Assembly: GCF_000430785.1 (NCBI RefSeq)
Contig: NZ_AUMR01000011.1
Coordinates: 55,765-119,764, forward strand
Direction of reading: 5' to 3'
From: Ectobacillus panaciterrae DSM 19096
Lineage (GTDB): Bacteria; Bacillota; Bacilli; Bacillales; Bacillaceae_G
Length of the DNA stretch: 64,000 nucleotides
The translations under genes were made by a program, and so were the position numbers. Positions 35,348-46,670 of the stretch are shown one piece after another. Position 1 is the stretch's first letter. The number at the start of each line of letters is the position of its first letter. The notes below the pieces were generated by a model, which was given only the letters and a program-made list of their open reading frames with translations, searched no databases and was not told where the DNA came from.

Positions 35348-35508
35348 TATTCTGCCTATATAAAAGCCAAGAAATGCAAGAAAGAAACTGCCGACCATAT
35401 TTGCCAGCCATGTCGCAAGCGGAAAAGCATGTGTCGATTGATTAAACCGAGAAAATATCGCAATAGAGCGCCTATTACACCTGCTGCTCCCACCACTATA
35501 TATTTCAT
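35330..35508 (-). pseudogene. Frameshifted and truncated crcB (fluoride channel) gene
   Basis: From the ATG at 35508 (GAGGTGAAG ahead) the frame reads KYIVVGAAGVIGALLRYFLG, the start of a CrcB/FluC fluoride channel, and then degenerates. A shift of one base after the codon run for NRHM restores FPLATWLANMVGSFFLAFL and YIGRIRKG, exactly the expected continuation. That frame stops at 35330, so only about 60 of about 125 residues remain. Both a frameshift and a 3' truncation are present. The terminator of the next gene has become its end. Confidence 0.75.
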
Positions 35509-35649
35509 GACTTCACCTCTTCCCAAACCTGCACATATACTCATTATAGCAAAAATGTAAATCCTAGCTATTTTCATTTGAAAATAGCCAGGCAGCTATG
35601 TTTTTCGGATTACTAAGCAATTTTTTTTATCTTTTTCGTTTTTTTGTGC

Positions 35650-35655
35650 TATAAT
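35650..35655 (+). promoter_or_regulatory. -10 element of the riboflavin operon
   Basis: TATAAT 15 bases ahead of the FMN aptamer; the -35 region (TTATCT at 17 bases) is poor. Confidence 0.5.
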
Positions 35656-35668
35656 AACGACAAACAAT

Positions 35669-35808
35669 ATCCTTCGGGGTCGGGTGAAAGTCCCAACCGG
35701 CGGTGATGAAGCATTTGCTTCTCAGTCCGTGACCCGCTTTTACATTTGTAAAACGGTGGACCTGGTGAAAATCCGGGACCGACAGTATAGTCTGGATGGG
35801 AGAAGGAT
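35669..35808 (+). ncRNA. FMN riboswitch (RFN element)
   Basis: All conserved blocks are present in order: ATCCTTCGGGGTCGGGTGAA, CCCAACCGGCGGTGA, CAGTCCGTGACCCG, GGTGGACCTGGTGAAA, CCGGGACCGACAGTATAGTC and GGATGGGAGAAGGAT closing the P1 helix. It controls ribDEBAH by FMN-dependent termination; the terminator follows at 35951. Confidence 0.97.
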
Positions 35809-35950
35809 TATGTTTTCATACACTAGGATACGTATGCCCTTTTTGGGCAGTACTTCAAACGTACACTTCTGGTTTTCTGCGAAAAAACAGCGGAATACCC
35901 GTTTCTTTATTGTACCCTTTTATCCTATTTTGAAAACACGTCTCTCTCAG

Positions 35951-35978
35951 CCCCAAGGTATCTTCCTTGGGGCTTTTT
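35951..35978 (+). terminator. Riboswitch-controlled terminator of the rib operon
   Basis: CCCCAAGG/CCTTGGGG then CTTTTT, about 140 bases after the aptamer and 25 bases before ribD: the expression platform of the FMN switch. Confidence 0.88.
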
Positions 35979-36002
35979 GATTTTATACGGAGAGGTGAAA
36001 GC

Positions 36003-37112
36003 ATGACAGACAAAGAATACATGAAGCTGGCTTTGCAACTGGCTGAAGCAACAAGGGGACAAACGAGCCCCAATCCTATGGTAGGGGCTGTCGTCGTGAA
36101 AAACGGCGAAATCGCTGGTATCGGCGCCCACTTACGTGCGGGCGAAGGACATGCGGAAGTACACGCGCTTCAAATGGCAGGCGAAAAAGCGAAAGGCGCT
36201 ACAGTCTATGTAACGCTGGAGCCGTGCAGCCACTACGGAAAAACGCCGCCTTGCTGCGAATTATTGATTGAAAAAGAGGTAAAGCGTGTCGTAATTGCTG
36301 CACTTGATAATAACCCTCTTGTTTCCGGACGCGGTATGCGCCGTTTGCAAGAAGCGGGCATTGAAGTGGAAACAGGCGTATTAGAAGAAGAGGCAAAAAA
36401 CTTAAACAAAGTTTTCTTTCATTACATGAAAACAAAAAGACCGTACGTTACTCTAAAAACCGCTGTCAGCCTGGACGGGAAGATTGCTACTGCTACAGGT
36501 GAAAGCAAATGGATTACAGGAAAACCGGCACGCGAGGATGTTCATCGGTATCGTCATGAGCACGATGCAATCCTTGTAGGCGTTAATACTGTTATTACCG
36601 ATGACCCAAGCTTGACAACCCGTTTGCCAAATGGCGGCAAAAATCCGATTCGCATTGTATTGGATACACATTTACGCACCCCGTTGTCATCCCAAATTTT
36701 ACAGGACGGTCTTGCTCCTACATGGATTGTGACAGGGTCACATGTTTCAAAAGAAAAAATACAGCTCTATGAAGCGCATGCAACGATACTGCCTATGAGT
36801 ACAAGCATGATTACGATAGAAGAACTGCTCAGCGTTCTCGGAGAAAAAGGAATTCTTTCTCTATTTGCAGAAGGCGGACAGCATATACACGCAAGCTTTC
36901 TAGAAGAAGGATACTGGGATCAGCTTATTATGTATATGAGCCCCCGCTTAATCGGGGGGCAGCATGCACCTTCCTTCTTTGGAGGAAACGGCTTTACAGC
37001 TTTGCAGGATGCTCCCCTGCTTTCAATCCAATCTTTAGAACAAATCGGAGACGACATCAAGCTTGTTGCTGTCCGAAGAAATGAGGTGCCTTATGTTCAC
37101 AGGAATCATTGA
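36003..37112 (+). CDS. ribD: Riboflavin biosynthesis deaminase/reductase RibD
   Basis: A 369-residue bifunctional enzyme for the second and third steps of the pyrimidine branch. The N-terminal deaminase has the zinc motif HAEVHAL and EPCSHYGKTPPC (residues about 50-86); the reductase domain (about 150-360) holds KTAVSLDGKIAT and GVNTVITDDPSLTTR. The start ATG 36003 follows AGAGGTGAA. It overlaps ribE by 20 bases. First gene of the FMN-controlled operon. Confidence 0.95.
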   Translation: MTDKEYMKLALQLAEATRGQTSPNPMVGAVVVKNGEIAGIGAHLRAGEGHAEVHALQMAGEKAKGATVYVTLEPCSHYGKTPPCCELLIEKEVKRVVIAALDNNPLVSGRGMRRLQEAGIEVETGVLEEEAKNLNKVFFHYMKTKRPYVTLKTAVSLDGKIATATGESKWITGKPAREDVHRYRHEHDAILVGVNTVITDDPSLTTRLPNGGKNPIRIVLDTHLRTPLSSQILQDGLAPTWIVTGSHVSKEKIQLYEAHATILPMSTSMITIEELLSVLGEKGILSLFAEGGQHIHASFLEEGYWDQLIMYMSPRLIGGQHAPSFFGGNGFTALQDAPLLSIQSLEQIGDDIKLVAVRRNEVPYVHRNH

Positions 37113-37731
37113 AGAAATCGGAACCATAGAACGAATGAACCAAACAGCCATGGCAATTGAAATCACTATCGCTGCTAAGCATATTTTAAGCGACATTCAC
37201 TTAGGCGACAGCATTGCGGTAAACGGAGTATGTTTGACGGTAACTTCATTCACATCTGCTTCATTCACAGTAGATGTTATGCCTGAAACCGTAAAGGCCA
37301 CTTCTTTGCAGTCTCTCAAAAAGGGCTCATCTGTTAACTTAGAGCGCGCCATGAGCGCAGAGGGACGATTCGGCGGTCATTTTGTCTCCGGCCATGTAGA
37401 CGGAACAGGGAAGATTATAGAAAAAAAACGAATGGAAAATGCCGTTTATTATCGCATTTCCTTGGCTTCTCACTTATTGCATTACTGCATTTTAAAAGGT
37501 TCTATAACCGTGGACGGCACAAGCTTGACGATTTTCGGCATTGATGATGCATCTGTTACAATCTCCTTAATTCCACACACAATGGATTATTCTGTCGTAG
37601 GACAAAAAGGAATCGGAGATCTCGTCAATATCGAGTGTGACATGATTGGGAAATATATCGAGAAGTTTATAAAGCGCCCTGCAAAAAGCTCCATTACGGA
37701 AAACTTTTTGCAAGAGAACGGATTTATGTAG
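37093..37731 (+). CDS. ribE: Riboflavin synthase, alpha subunit
   Basis: A 212-residue enzyme that dismutates two 6,7-dimethyl-8-ribityllumazine molecules to riboflavin. The two tandem lumazine-binding repeats start [10 protein letters not shown] and near residue 100 ([14 protein letters not shown]). The ATG at 37093, with GAGGTG ahead, lies inside the end of ribD, so translation is probably coupled. Length is normal for the family. Confidence 0.94.
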   Translation: MFTGIIEEIGTIERMNQTAMAIEITIAAKHILSDIHLGDSIAVNGVCLTVTSFTSASFTVDVMPETVKATSLQSLKKGSSVNLERAMSAEGRFGGHFVSGHVDGTGKIIEKKRMENAVYYRISLASHLLHYCILKGSITVDGTSLTIFGIDDASVTISLIPHTMDYSVVGQKGIGDLVNIECDMIGKYIEKFIKRPAKSSITENFLQENGFM

Positions 37732-37742
37732 GGGGAAAGAAT

Positions 37743-38936
37743 ATGTTTCATACAATTGAAGAAGCGTTAAAGGATTTGAAAGACGGAAAAGCCGTTATTG
37801 TATGCGATGATGAAAACCGTGAAAACGAAGGAGATTTTATCGCGCTGGCAGAAACGATTACACCGGAAACAATCAATTTTATGATTACACACGGACGCGG
37901 TCTCGTGTGCGTTCCAATCACAGAAAAGCGGGCAGCGCAATTAGAGCTTGAACCGATGGTAACTCATAATACGGATGCCCACGGAACAGCTTTTACCGTA
38001 AGCATTGACCACATATCCACTACAACAGGAATCAGTGCATTCGAGCGTGCAGCAACGATTCGTGAAATGCTGAATCCTGCGGCAGCGCCTAAAGATTTTA
38101 AGCGCCCGGGGCATATCTTCCCCCTCATTGCCAAACCAGGCGGTGTGCTGCGCCGTGCTGGACATACAGAAGCAGCAGTTGATTTGGCCGTACTTTGCGG
38201 TGCTCAGCCGGCAGGAGTAATTTGCGAGATTATCAAAGAAGATGGCACAATGGCTCGCGTACCGGATTTAGGTGAGATTGCCGAGCAATTTCAATTAAAA
38301 ATGATTACGATTCAAGACTTGATTGAATATCGCCGTCATCATGAAACGTTCGTGCAGCGTGAGGTTGAAATTACGTTACCAACGCAATTCGGCACCTTCC
38401 GTTCTGTCGGATACTCCAACTCGCTTGATGATAAAGAGCATATTGCACTTGTAAAAGGAGACATTCATTCAGATGAACCAATCCTTGTACGCGTTCACTC
38501 CGAATGCTTAACCGGTGATGTATTTCATTCCTTCCGCTGCGACTGCGGACCGCAGCTGCATGCGGCTCTGGCACAAATTGAGGAAGAGGGTCGCGGAGTC
38601 TTGCTTTACATGAGGCAGGAAGGTCGCGGCATCGGTTTATTGAATAAGCTGCGCGCTTATAAACTGCAAGAAGAGGGCTATGATACGGTAGAAGCGAATC
38701 ATAAGCTCGGTTTTCCGGCAGACCTGCGCGATTACGGCATTGGCGCACAAATTTTAAAGGATTTAGGCATTCGTAAAATTAAGCTGCTTACAAACAATCC
38801 GCGTAAAATTGCCGGTTTAAAGGGCTATGACTTAGAAGTAACAGAGCGTGTGCCTCTTCAGCTTCCCGCCCAAAAGGAAAATGAGGCTTACTTAAAAACA
38901 AAATATGAAAAGCTTGGACACTTACTACATTTATAA
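37743..38936 (+). CDS. ribBA: Bifunctional DHBP synthase/GTP cyclohydrolase II
   Basis: A 397-residue fusion. The N-terminal half (1-200) makes 3,4-dihydroxy-2-butanone 4-phosphate ([24 protein letters not shown]); the C-terminal half opens GTP (zinc motif [15 protein letters not shown], then [10 protein letters not shown]). Both active sites look complete. It supplies both precursors of riboflavin. Twelve bases separate it from ribE. Confidence 0.96.
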   Translation: MFHTIEEALKDLKDGKAVIVCDDENRENEGDFIALAETITPETINFMITHGRGLVCVPITEKRAAQLELEPMVTHNTDAHGTAFTVSIDHISTTTGISAFERAATIREMLNPAAAPKDFKRPGHIFPLIAKPGGVLRRAGHTEAAVDLAVLCGAQPAGVICEIIKEDGTMARVPDLGEIAEQFQLKMITIQDLIEYRRHHETFVQREVEITLPTQFGTFRSVGYSNSLDDKEHIALVKGDIHSDEPILVRVHSECLTGDVFHSFRCDCGPQLHAALAQIEEEGRGVLLYMRQEGRGIGLLNKLRAYKLQEEGYDTVEANHKLGFPADLRDYGIGAQILKDLGIRKIKLLTNNPRKIAGLKGYDLEVTERVPLQLPAQKENEAYLKTKYEKLGHLLHL

Positions 38937-38949
38937 GGGAGAGAAGAAC

Positions 38950-39429
38950 ATGTTATTTGAAGGACACTTAGTAGGAACAGGATTAAAAGTTGCGGTGGTT
39001 GTATCTCGTTTTAATGAATTCATTACAAGCAAGCTGTTAGGCGGCGCCATGGACGGCTTAAAACGTCACGGCGTAGAGGAGGCAGATATTGATGTAGCAT
39101 GGGTGCCTGGAGTTTTTGAAATTCCGATGATTGCGAAAAAGCTTGCGGCCAGCGGCAAATACGATGCTGTCATTACGCTTGGCACAGTCATCCGCGGTGC
39201 GACAACGCATTACGATTATGTATGCAATGAAGTCGCAAAAGGAGTGGCTGCGGTAACCATGCAAACGGAAGTGCCTGTTATTTTTGGTGTAGTAACGACT
39301 GAAACAATTGAGCAGGCAATTGAACGCTCTGGTACGAAAGCAGGCAATAAAGGCTGGGAAGCAGCTGTTTCAGCTATTGAAATGGCAAACTTGAACCGCC
39401 AGCTTACACAAATTCCGGTAACAAACTAA
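38950..39429 (+). CDS. ribH: 6,7-dimethyl-8-ribityllumazine synthase
   Basis: A 159-residue lumazine synthase that assembles into icosahedral capsids in Bacillus. Substrate-binding segments [30 protein letters not shown] (catalytic His) and [20 protein letters not shown] are intact. The ATG at 38950 follows GGGAGAG. It is the last gene of the operon and is followed by a strong terminator. Confidence 0.96.
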   Translation: MLFEGHLVGTGLKVAVVVSRFNEFITSKLLGGAMDGLKRHGVEEADIDVAWVPGVFEIPMIAKKLAASGKYDAVITLGTVIRGATTHYDYVCNEVAKGVAAVTMQTEVPVIFGVVTTETIEQAIERSGTKAGNKGWEAAVSAIEMANLNRQLTQIPVTN

Positions 39430-39433
39430 CTTA

Positions 39434-39467
39434 TAAAGAGACCTGCTCCCAGGTCTCTTTATTTTTT
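39434..39467 (+). terminator. Terminator of the rib operon
   Basis: TAAAGAGACCTG/CAGGTCTCTTTA then TTTTTT; it also lies at the 3' end of the convergent secreted-protein gene. Confidence 0.88.
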
Positions 39468-39866
39468 CTTTTCTTTTAATTCCGAAGCGATCTCCTGCAT
39501 CGTTTTTCCATCAACAGAAATGCCCGCTTTCAAAGCTTCTTCCTGCAGTTCCTCTTTCTTAGCGGTACGAACCGCCGCAATCACTTCATCCACTGATTTT
39601 CCATCTATCTCTATTCCATAATGATCTGCCGCCTGTCGAATGGCTTCCCGCCGCTGTTGCTCCTCTAACACATGTATCTCCTTTCGAACCTCCTTCAAAC
39701 TTTTTCCGTCCGTTTCAAGGCCCAGCTCCTCCGCTTCTTGACGGAAATGATGCTCAATGCGCATGTGCATCTCCTTCTGTGCCGGCTCCGTAGCCGCTTT
39801 TACTGGATCAACGCTGATTGCTTTGAATAAAATCAGAAAGGTCATAGCTGCCAGTACATATCTCAT
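39459..39866 (-). CDS. Secreted protein with three short helical repeats
   Basis: A 135-residue exported protein, signal peptide about residues 1-24 (MRYVLAAMTFLILFKAISVD...). The mature part is three copies of a roughly 27-residue unit with the core G-x-x-x-DGKS/T-x-x-E: LGLETDGKSLKEV, YGIEIDGKSVDEV and AGISVDGKTMQEI, separated by charged helices. I know this repeat type from Bacillus secreted proteins but cannot name a function. A decayed tail of a similar protein appears at 46155-46205. Confidence 0.7.
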   Translation of the reverse strand: MRYVLAAMTFLILFKAISVDPVKAATEPAQKEMHMRIEHHFRQEAEELGLETDGKSLKEVRKEIHVLEEQQRREAIRQAADHYGIEIDGKSVDEVIAAVRTAKKEELQEEALKAGISVDGKTMQEIASELKEKKK

Positions 39867-39933
39867 CTCATCCCTCCCGGTTAGTCTTCTCCCTTTACTA
39901 TTTGCAAAATTCCGTTGGGAAATTCATCCACAC

Positions 39934-40240
39934 AGAAAAGCGGAGCCGGCTCGTTCAGCTCCGGAAGGCAGAGGTTCTCCACCCTTAAAGGCGTTTTTTG
40001 CCTTTATCCCGCTCTAAGCGTCCGTAACTTAGATGTTTAGACAAGGTGGACAAACGGACGCTAAGAGCCCGATTGATTCAACTAACATCTGTGGAGGAAA
40101 AACGCCTCCACAGATGAAGTTTCATCTTATGTGGTAGAGGTTCTCTGACAGGAGGAGCTAGCCGGTGGAGCTAGACATTAAGAAAAGCGGAGCCTTCGAG
40201 GTGCAGAACGAGAGAACCTTTCCAGCGGAGCTGAACATAA
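39934..40240 (+). repeat. Family C repeat interrupted by a bcr1-like element
   Basis: It begins CAGAAAAGCGGAGCCGGCTC and CAGAGGTTCTCCACCCTTAA, as in the copy at 7437, but the hairpin is split after GCCTTTAT. The right arm (GTGGTAGAGGTTCTCTG) resumes only at 40131. GGTGGAGCTAGACA and a second AAGAAAAGCGGAGCC follow. This fills the 407-base gap between the secreted protein and bioB; no gene is present. Confidence 0.75.
40003..40130 (+). repeat. bcr1-like hairpin element inserted in family C repeat
   Basis: TTTAT, then CCCGCTC, a stem CTCTAAGCGTCCGT/ACGGACGCTAAGAG (13 of 14 pairs), AGCCCGATTGATTCAACTAA, a second perfect stem CATCTGTGGAGG/CCTCCACAGATG, AAGTTTCAT and (C)TTAT. The flanking TTTAT/CTTAT look like a 5-base target duplication, as I recall for bcr1 of the B. 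cereus group (not verified). Confidence 0.65.
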
Positions 40241-40242
40241 AG

Positions 40243-40268
40243 AAAAAAAGGAGCCGAAGTCGGCTCCT
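40243..40268 (-). terminator. Terminator of the biotin operon
   Basis: Minus strand GGAGCCG/CGGCTCC then TTTTTTT. Confidence 0.8.
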
Positions 40269-40273
40269 CCTCA

Positions 40274-41272
40274 TTATAAAGCACACTCTTCAATTTCAAA
40301 TCCTAAGTCCGCAATCATATTCCAGTCATCTGTCGGCTCTTGACCGGCAGTTGTTAAATAGTCTCCTACGAAAATAGAGTTAGCAGCAAATAGACCAAGC
40401 GGCTGCAAGAAACGTAAATTGATTTCGCGTCCTCCGGAAATGCGGATTTCCTTTGACGGGTTTACAAAGCGCATCATCGCCAAAATTTTTAAACAAGTCA
40501 CAGGCGTAAGATCTTTTCTTCCTTCTAAAGGCGTACCATTCACAGCAACAAGGAAATTGCACGGAATAGAATCCGCGTTTATACGCTTCAGCTCAAATGC
40601 AATATCTACACGCTGCTCTTCGTTTTCCCCCATGCCGAAAATGGCTCCTGAGCAAGGGGAGATTCCCGCACCCTTCGCTTTCTCCACTGTATCCACACGG
40701 TCATCGTATGTATGCGTGGAGCAGATGCTTTCGTAGTTATTGACATGTGTATTCAAGTTGTGGTTGTAGCGGTGCACTCCGGCTTCTGCCAGGCGGTTTG
40801 CATGATCTTCATTTAAAAATCCTAAGCAGCAGCAAATCTTCAAATCCGTCGTTTCGCGAATTTCCTTCACAGCTCCGATTACATGTTCAACTTCTCTGTC
40901 TGTCGGGCGGCGGCCGGATGCTACGATACAGTACGTTCCTGCTTTACGGCGAATCGCCTCTTGTGCGCCCTCTACGATTTTTTCCTTTGTCAGCCATGCA
41001 TACTTATCAATCGGCGCTTCAGAAACGATGGATTGAGAACAATACCCGCAATCCTCCGGACAAAGTCCTGACTTCGTGTTAATAATCATGTTCAGCTTTA
41101 CTTTTTTGCCGTAGTGATGATGACGAATGATATAGGCCGCATTCATGATTTCCAAAACTTCTTCATCAGGTACTTGTAAAATCGCAAGCGCCTCTTCTTT
41201 TGTGATTTCCTTACCGTTTACTACCTCATGCGCGAGCTGCTTCCAATCCGTTTTCATTTGTACGTGTTCCAT
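40274..41272 (-). CDS. bioB: Biotin synthase
   Basis: A 332-residue radical-SAM enzyme inserting sulfur into dethiobiotin. The 4Fe-4S motif is CPEDCGYC (near residue 71), the second-cluster residues lie in DLKICCCLGFL and YNHNLNTH, and GREINLR supplies the conserved Arg. The ATG at 41272 lies inside the bioC end (47-base overlap). It is the last gene of the bioADFHCB operon. Confidence 0.96.
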   Translation of the reverse strand: MEHVQMKTDWKQLAHEVVNGKEITKEEALAILQVPDEEVLEIMNAAYIIRHHHYGKKVKLNMIINTKSGLCPEDCGYCSQSIVSEAPIDKYAWLTKEKIVEGAQEAIRRKAGTYCIVASGRRPTDREVEHVIGAVKEIRETTDLKICCCLGFLNEDHANRLAEAGVHRYNHNLNTHVNNYESICSTHTYDDRVDTVEKAKGAGISPCSGAIFGMGENEEQRVDIAFELKRINADSIPCNFLVAVNGTPLEGRKDLTPVTCLKILAMMRFVNPSKEIRISGGREINLRFLQPLGLFAANSIFVGDYLTTAGQEPTDDWNMIADLGFEIEECAL

Positions 41273-42080
41273 CCTTTTTCTCCCCCTGTTTCATAATAGA
41301 ACAAAATAGTGCATGATATGTGGCTGGTATACAGCCGTTTTGTTGAAACTGCTCTTCGTACAACCTGATCATGTTGCGAAAAACACTAGGGCTTTGACTG
41401 GAAATCCCATCATTGCTGTTGGCTGCCCCGATTTTGCGAACAGAATCCAAAAAATCGCGAACGGTTGAAAACCATTCTATGTAGCGCGCTTGCTGCATGG
41501 AAACATGCCCTTGCGGTTCGCATAATTCCTTTAACTGTTGCGCCGTAAAAAATGACTGCCCGACGGCCCGCTCATCTTTCCCTTCCAAACTTCCTACTGC
41601 CTGTTGGAAGGACAAATGAAGCTCTTGAAACGTTTCATTGCCAAATGTCGTAAACATCAAGGCGCCGTTATCGTGCAAAGCTTCGCACAAACGCGCTACG
41701 GTTCCTTGCAAATCATTCAGCCACTGAAATGTTGCATTTGAAATAATCACATCATACGGCCCCGAAAAACTAATTTTCTCAATGTCTCCGCATATAAAAG
41801 CAGCTTTTTCGGCTCCTCTTCTTTTTTTCGCCTGCTCAATCATATGCGGCGCAAAATCAACCGCTGTGACAGAAGCATAAGGAAAGGAGTTTAATAGCTG
41901 TTCTGTGACATATCCTGTACCGCAGCCAAGTTCTAAAATAGAAAGACGGGCATGTGATGTGTATGTTTGACACAGCTTTTGAATAAGCACATCACCCATT
42001 TTCTTTTGCACATTCGCATATTCGTCATAGGTTGAAGCTGCTTTATTAAAACGTTTTTGCAGCAGCGCTTTATTGATCAT
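41226..42080 (-). CDS. bioC: Malonyl-ACP O-methyltransferase BioC
   Basis: A 284-residue SAM methyltransferase that caps malonyl-ACP so that fatty-acid synthase can build pimeloyl-ACP methyl ester. The SAM site ILELGCGTGYVTEQLL (near residue 55) and the BioC start NKALLQKRFNKAASTYDEYA are clear. The ATG at 42080 follows GAGGGG and overlaps the end of bioH by 11 bases. Confidence 0.93.
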   Translation of the reverse strand: MINKALLQKRFNKAASTYDEYANVQKKMGDVLIQKLCQTYTSHARLSILELGCGTGYVTEQLLNSFPYASVTAVDFAPHMIEQAKKRRGAEKAAFICGDIEKISFSGPYDVIISNATFQWLNDLQGTVARLCEALHDNGALMFTTFGNETFQELHLSFQQAVGSLEGKDERAVGQSFFTAQQLKELCEPQGHVSMQQARYIEWFSTVRDFLDSVRKIGAANSNDGISSQSPSVFRNMIRLYEEQFQQNGCIPATYHALFCSIMKQGEKKDGTRTNENGLEAARA

Positions 42081-42785
42081 GTGCGTTCCCCTCTTCTGCA
42101 AATTGTTGAATCATGCGAGCACACTCCTTCGCTCTTGTAATGTGAGGCGCATGTCCGGCTTCCTTCCATATATGCAAATGGGCTTTCGTTCTTTCTTCGA
42201 TATAGCGGGCAGCTTCTAGCGAACATATTGCATCATTCTCTCCATGCAGCAAAAGAAGAGGAACATGCAAGGAAGAAAGAAGCGGCCTTACGTCACGCTG
42301 CATCAAGTATTCGAGCCCAATAAGAAGTGAATCTGTATCGTATGCTGTAAACTGGGCACGTACGGCCGGAAATGACTCCTTCCATATTTGTTCAGCAGCT
42401 GAAAACATACTTTCATCAAATCTTTGAAGGGCACGGCCAGCCTGTGTCTGTATGTTTCGCTTTAATCGTTCCACAAACGCTGCCTTCCACCCTGCATAGT
42501 TCGTATCCTGCGTAAACCTTGCCGTCCCTCCTATGAGCACTATACCGTATACAGGCTCCTGCGCCGCTGCCCCTAATGCAGCAATAGCACCAAGTGACCA
42601 GCCGATCAAAATAACCTTCTTTTCTTGCCGGATGATGTGACGGACACGATTTTCTATGTCCTCCGCATTTTGCGTATGATGCCAATTTATAAAACGAATA
42701 CGGTGAGATGATAGGTGCTCACACAATTCGTCCCAAACCGGCGCATCCATTCCCCAGCCAGAAAGCATAATAAGTGTCGGTCTCA

Positions 42786-42786
<1 letters not shown>
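42070..42786 (-). CDS. bioH: Pimeloyl-ACP methyl ester esterase BioH
   Basis: A 238-residue alpha/beta hydrolase that removes the methyl cap made by BioC. SGWGMDAPVWDEL at the start forms the oxyanion region, GWSLGA is the nucleophile elbow (near residue 76), GENDAICSLEA carries the Asp, and GHAPHITRA the His. Its start overlaps the bioF stop as TAATG. The presence of bioH rather than bioW/bioI is the B. cereus-type pathway, unlike B. subtilis. Confidence 0.9.
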
Positions 42787-46029
<3,243 letters not shown>

Positions 46030-46044
46030 GCATTCCACCTCATT

Positions 46045-46073
46045 TGTTAACTTTTATATAATAAAGGTTAACA
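46045..46073 (-). promoter_or_regulatory. BirA operator of the biotin operon
   Basis: TGTTAAC, 15 bases, GTTAACA: a perfect inverted repeat matching the known BirA box, 16 bases ahead of bioA. The AT-rich spacer includes a -10-like TATTAT. BirA-biotinyl-AMP would repress transcription here. Confidence 0.88.
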
Positions 46074-46121
46074 TTAACAGAAGAATTGTGTCAACAACCT
46101 ATAATTCTAATTTTTCAGAAT

Positions 46122-46152
46122 AAAAGGCACAGTCTTCAAGACTGTGCCTTTT
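46122..46152. terminator. Bidirectional terminator
   Basis: AAAAGGCACAGTCT/AGACTGTGCCTTTT with a three-base loop, upstream of the bio operon; it isolates bioA from the region to its right on either strand. Confidence 0.75.
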
Positions 46153-46154
46153 CC

Positions 46155-46205
46155 ATTATTCCTTAGCTTTTATTTCTTTTTGAATTTGATCCAATGTTTT
46201 TCCTT
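46155..46205 (-). pseudogene. Tail remnant of a DGKT-repeat secreted protein
   Basis: On the minus strand 15 codons read GKTLDQIQKEIKAKE and stop, very like the end of the secreted protein at 39459 (GKTMQEIASELKEKKK, stop). Upstream the frame is closed by a stop. Only the last half repeat survives. Confidence 0.4.
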
Positions 46206-46225
46206 AGGTTTTCAAAATAAACTCT

Positions 46226-46576
46226 TTAGAAATTCCATATATGTACAAGTACAACAAAAAGAACAGTAAACAATAGGCTCGGCAGCATATTTGCCACTCG
46301 AATCGTAATCACCTGCAAAATATTCAAGCCGATGGCTATAATTATAATACCGCCGACAGCTGTTATTTCCAGAATGATTTTATCCATCAGCACTTCGGGT
46401 ACAAACGCTTGAATTTGTGTTGCAAACAAGGCGATGATTCCCTGATAAATCAAAACCGGTACGGCAGAAAACATAACGCCGATACCCAATGCCGATGTAA
46501 AAATGATTGCAGAAATTCCGTCAAGCAATGATTTAGTGAATAAAACAGTATGATCATGACTTTTCGTTTTTCTATC
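46226..46576 (-). pseudogene. C-terminal remnant of a DUF554 membrane protein
   Basis: The frame gives SHDHTVLFTKSLLDGISAII then LGIGVMFSAVPVLIYQG and ends ANMLPSLLFTVLFVVLVHIW: the last roughly 115 residues of a DUF554 (YdfK-like) protein of normal length about 230. An in-frame double TAA lies a few codons upstream and no ribosome site or start is convincing (a TTG at 46528 is possible). The first half with its membrane helices is missing, so this is a deletion remnant. Confidence 0.72.
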
Positions 46577-46631
46577 TCCTCTGCCTGATTATTATTTGTA
46601 GGTCGGGTATCGGACTCTCCTACAAACAAGG

Positions 46632-46670
46632 CAAAGAAAAGCTGGCTATGCCTTCATAGTCAGCTTTTCC
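46632..46670 (-). terminator. Terminator of the germination permease gene
   Basis: Minus strand AAAAGCTG-CTATG paired with CATAG-CAGCTTTT (one bulged mismatch) then CTTTG. Confidence 0.6.
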
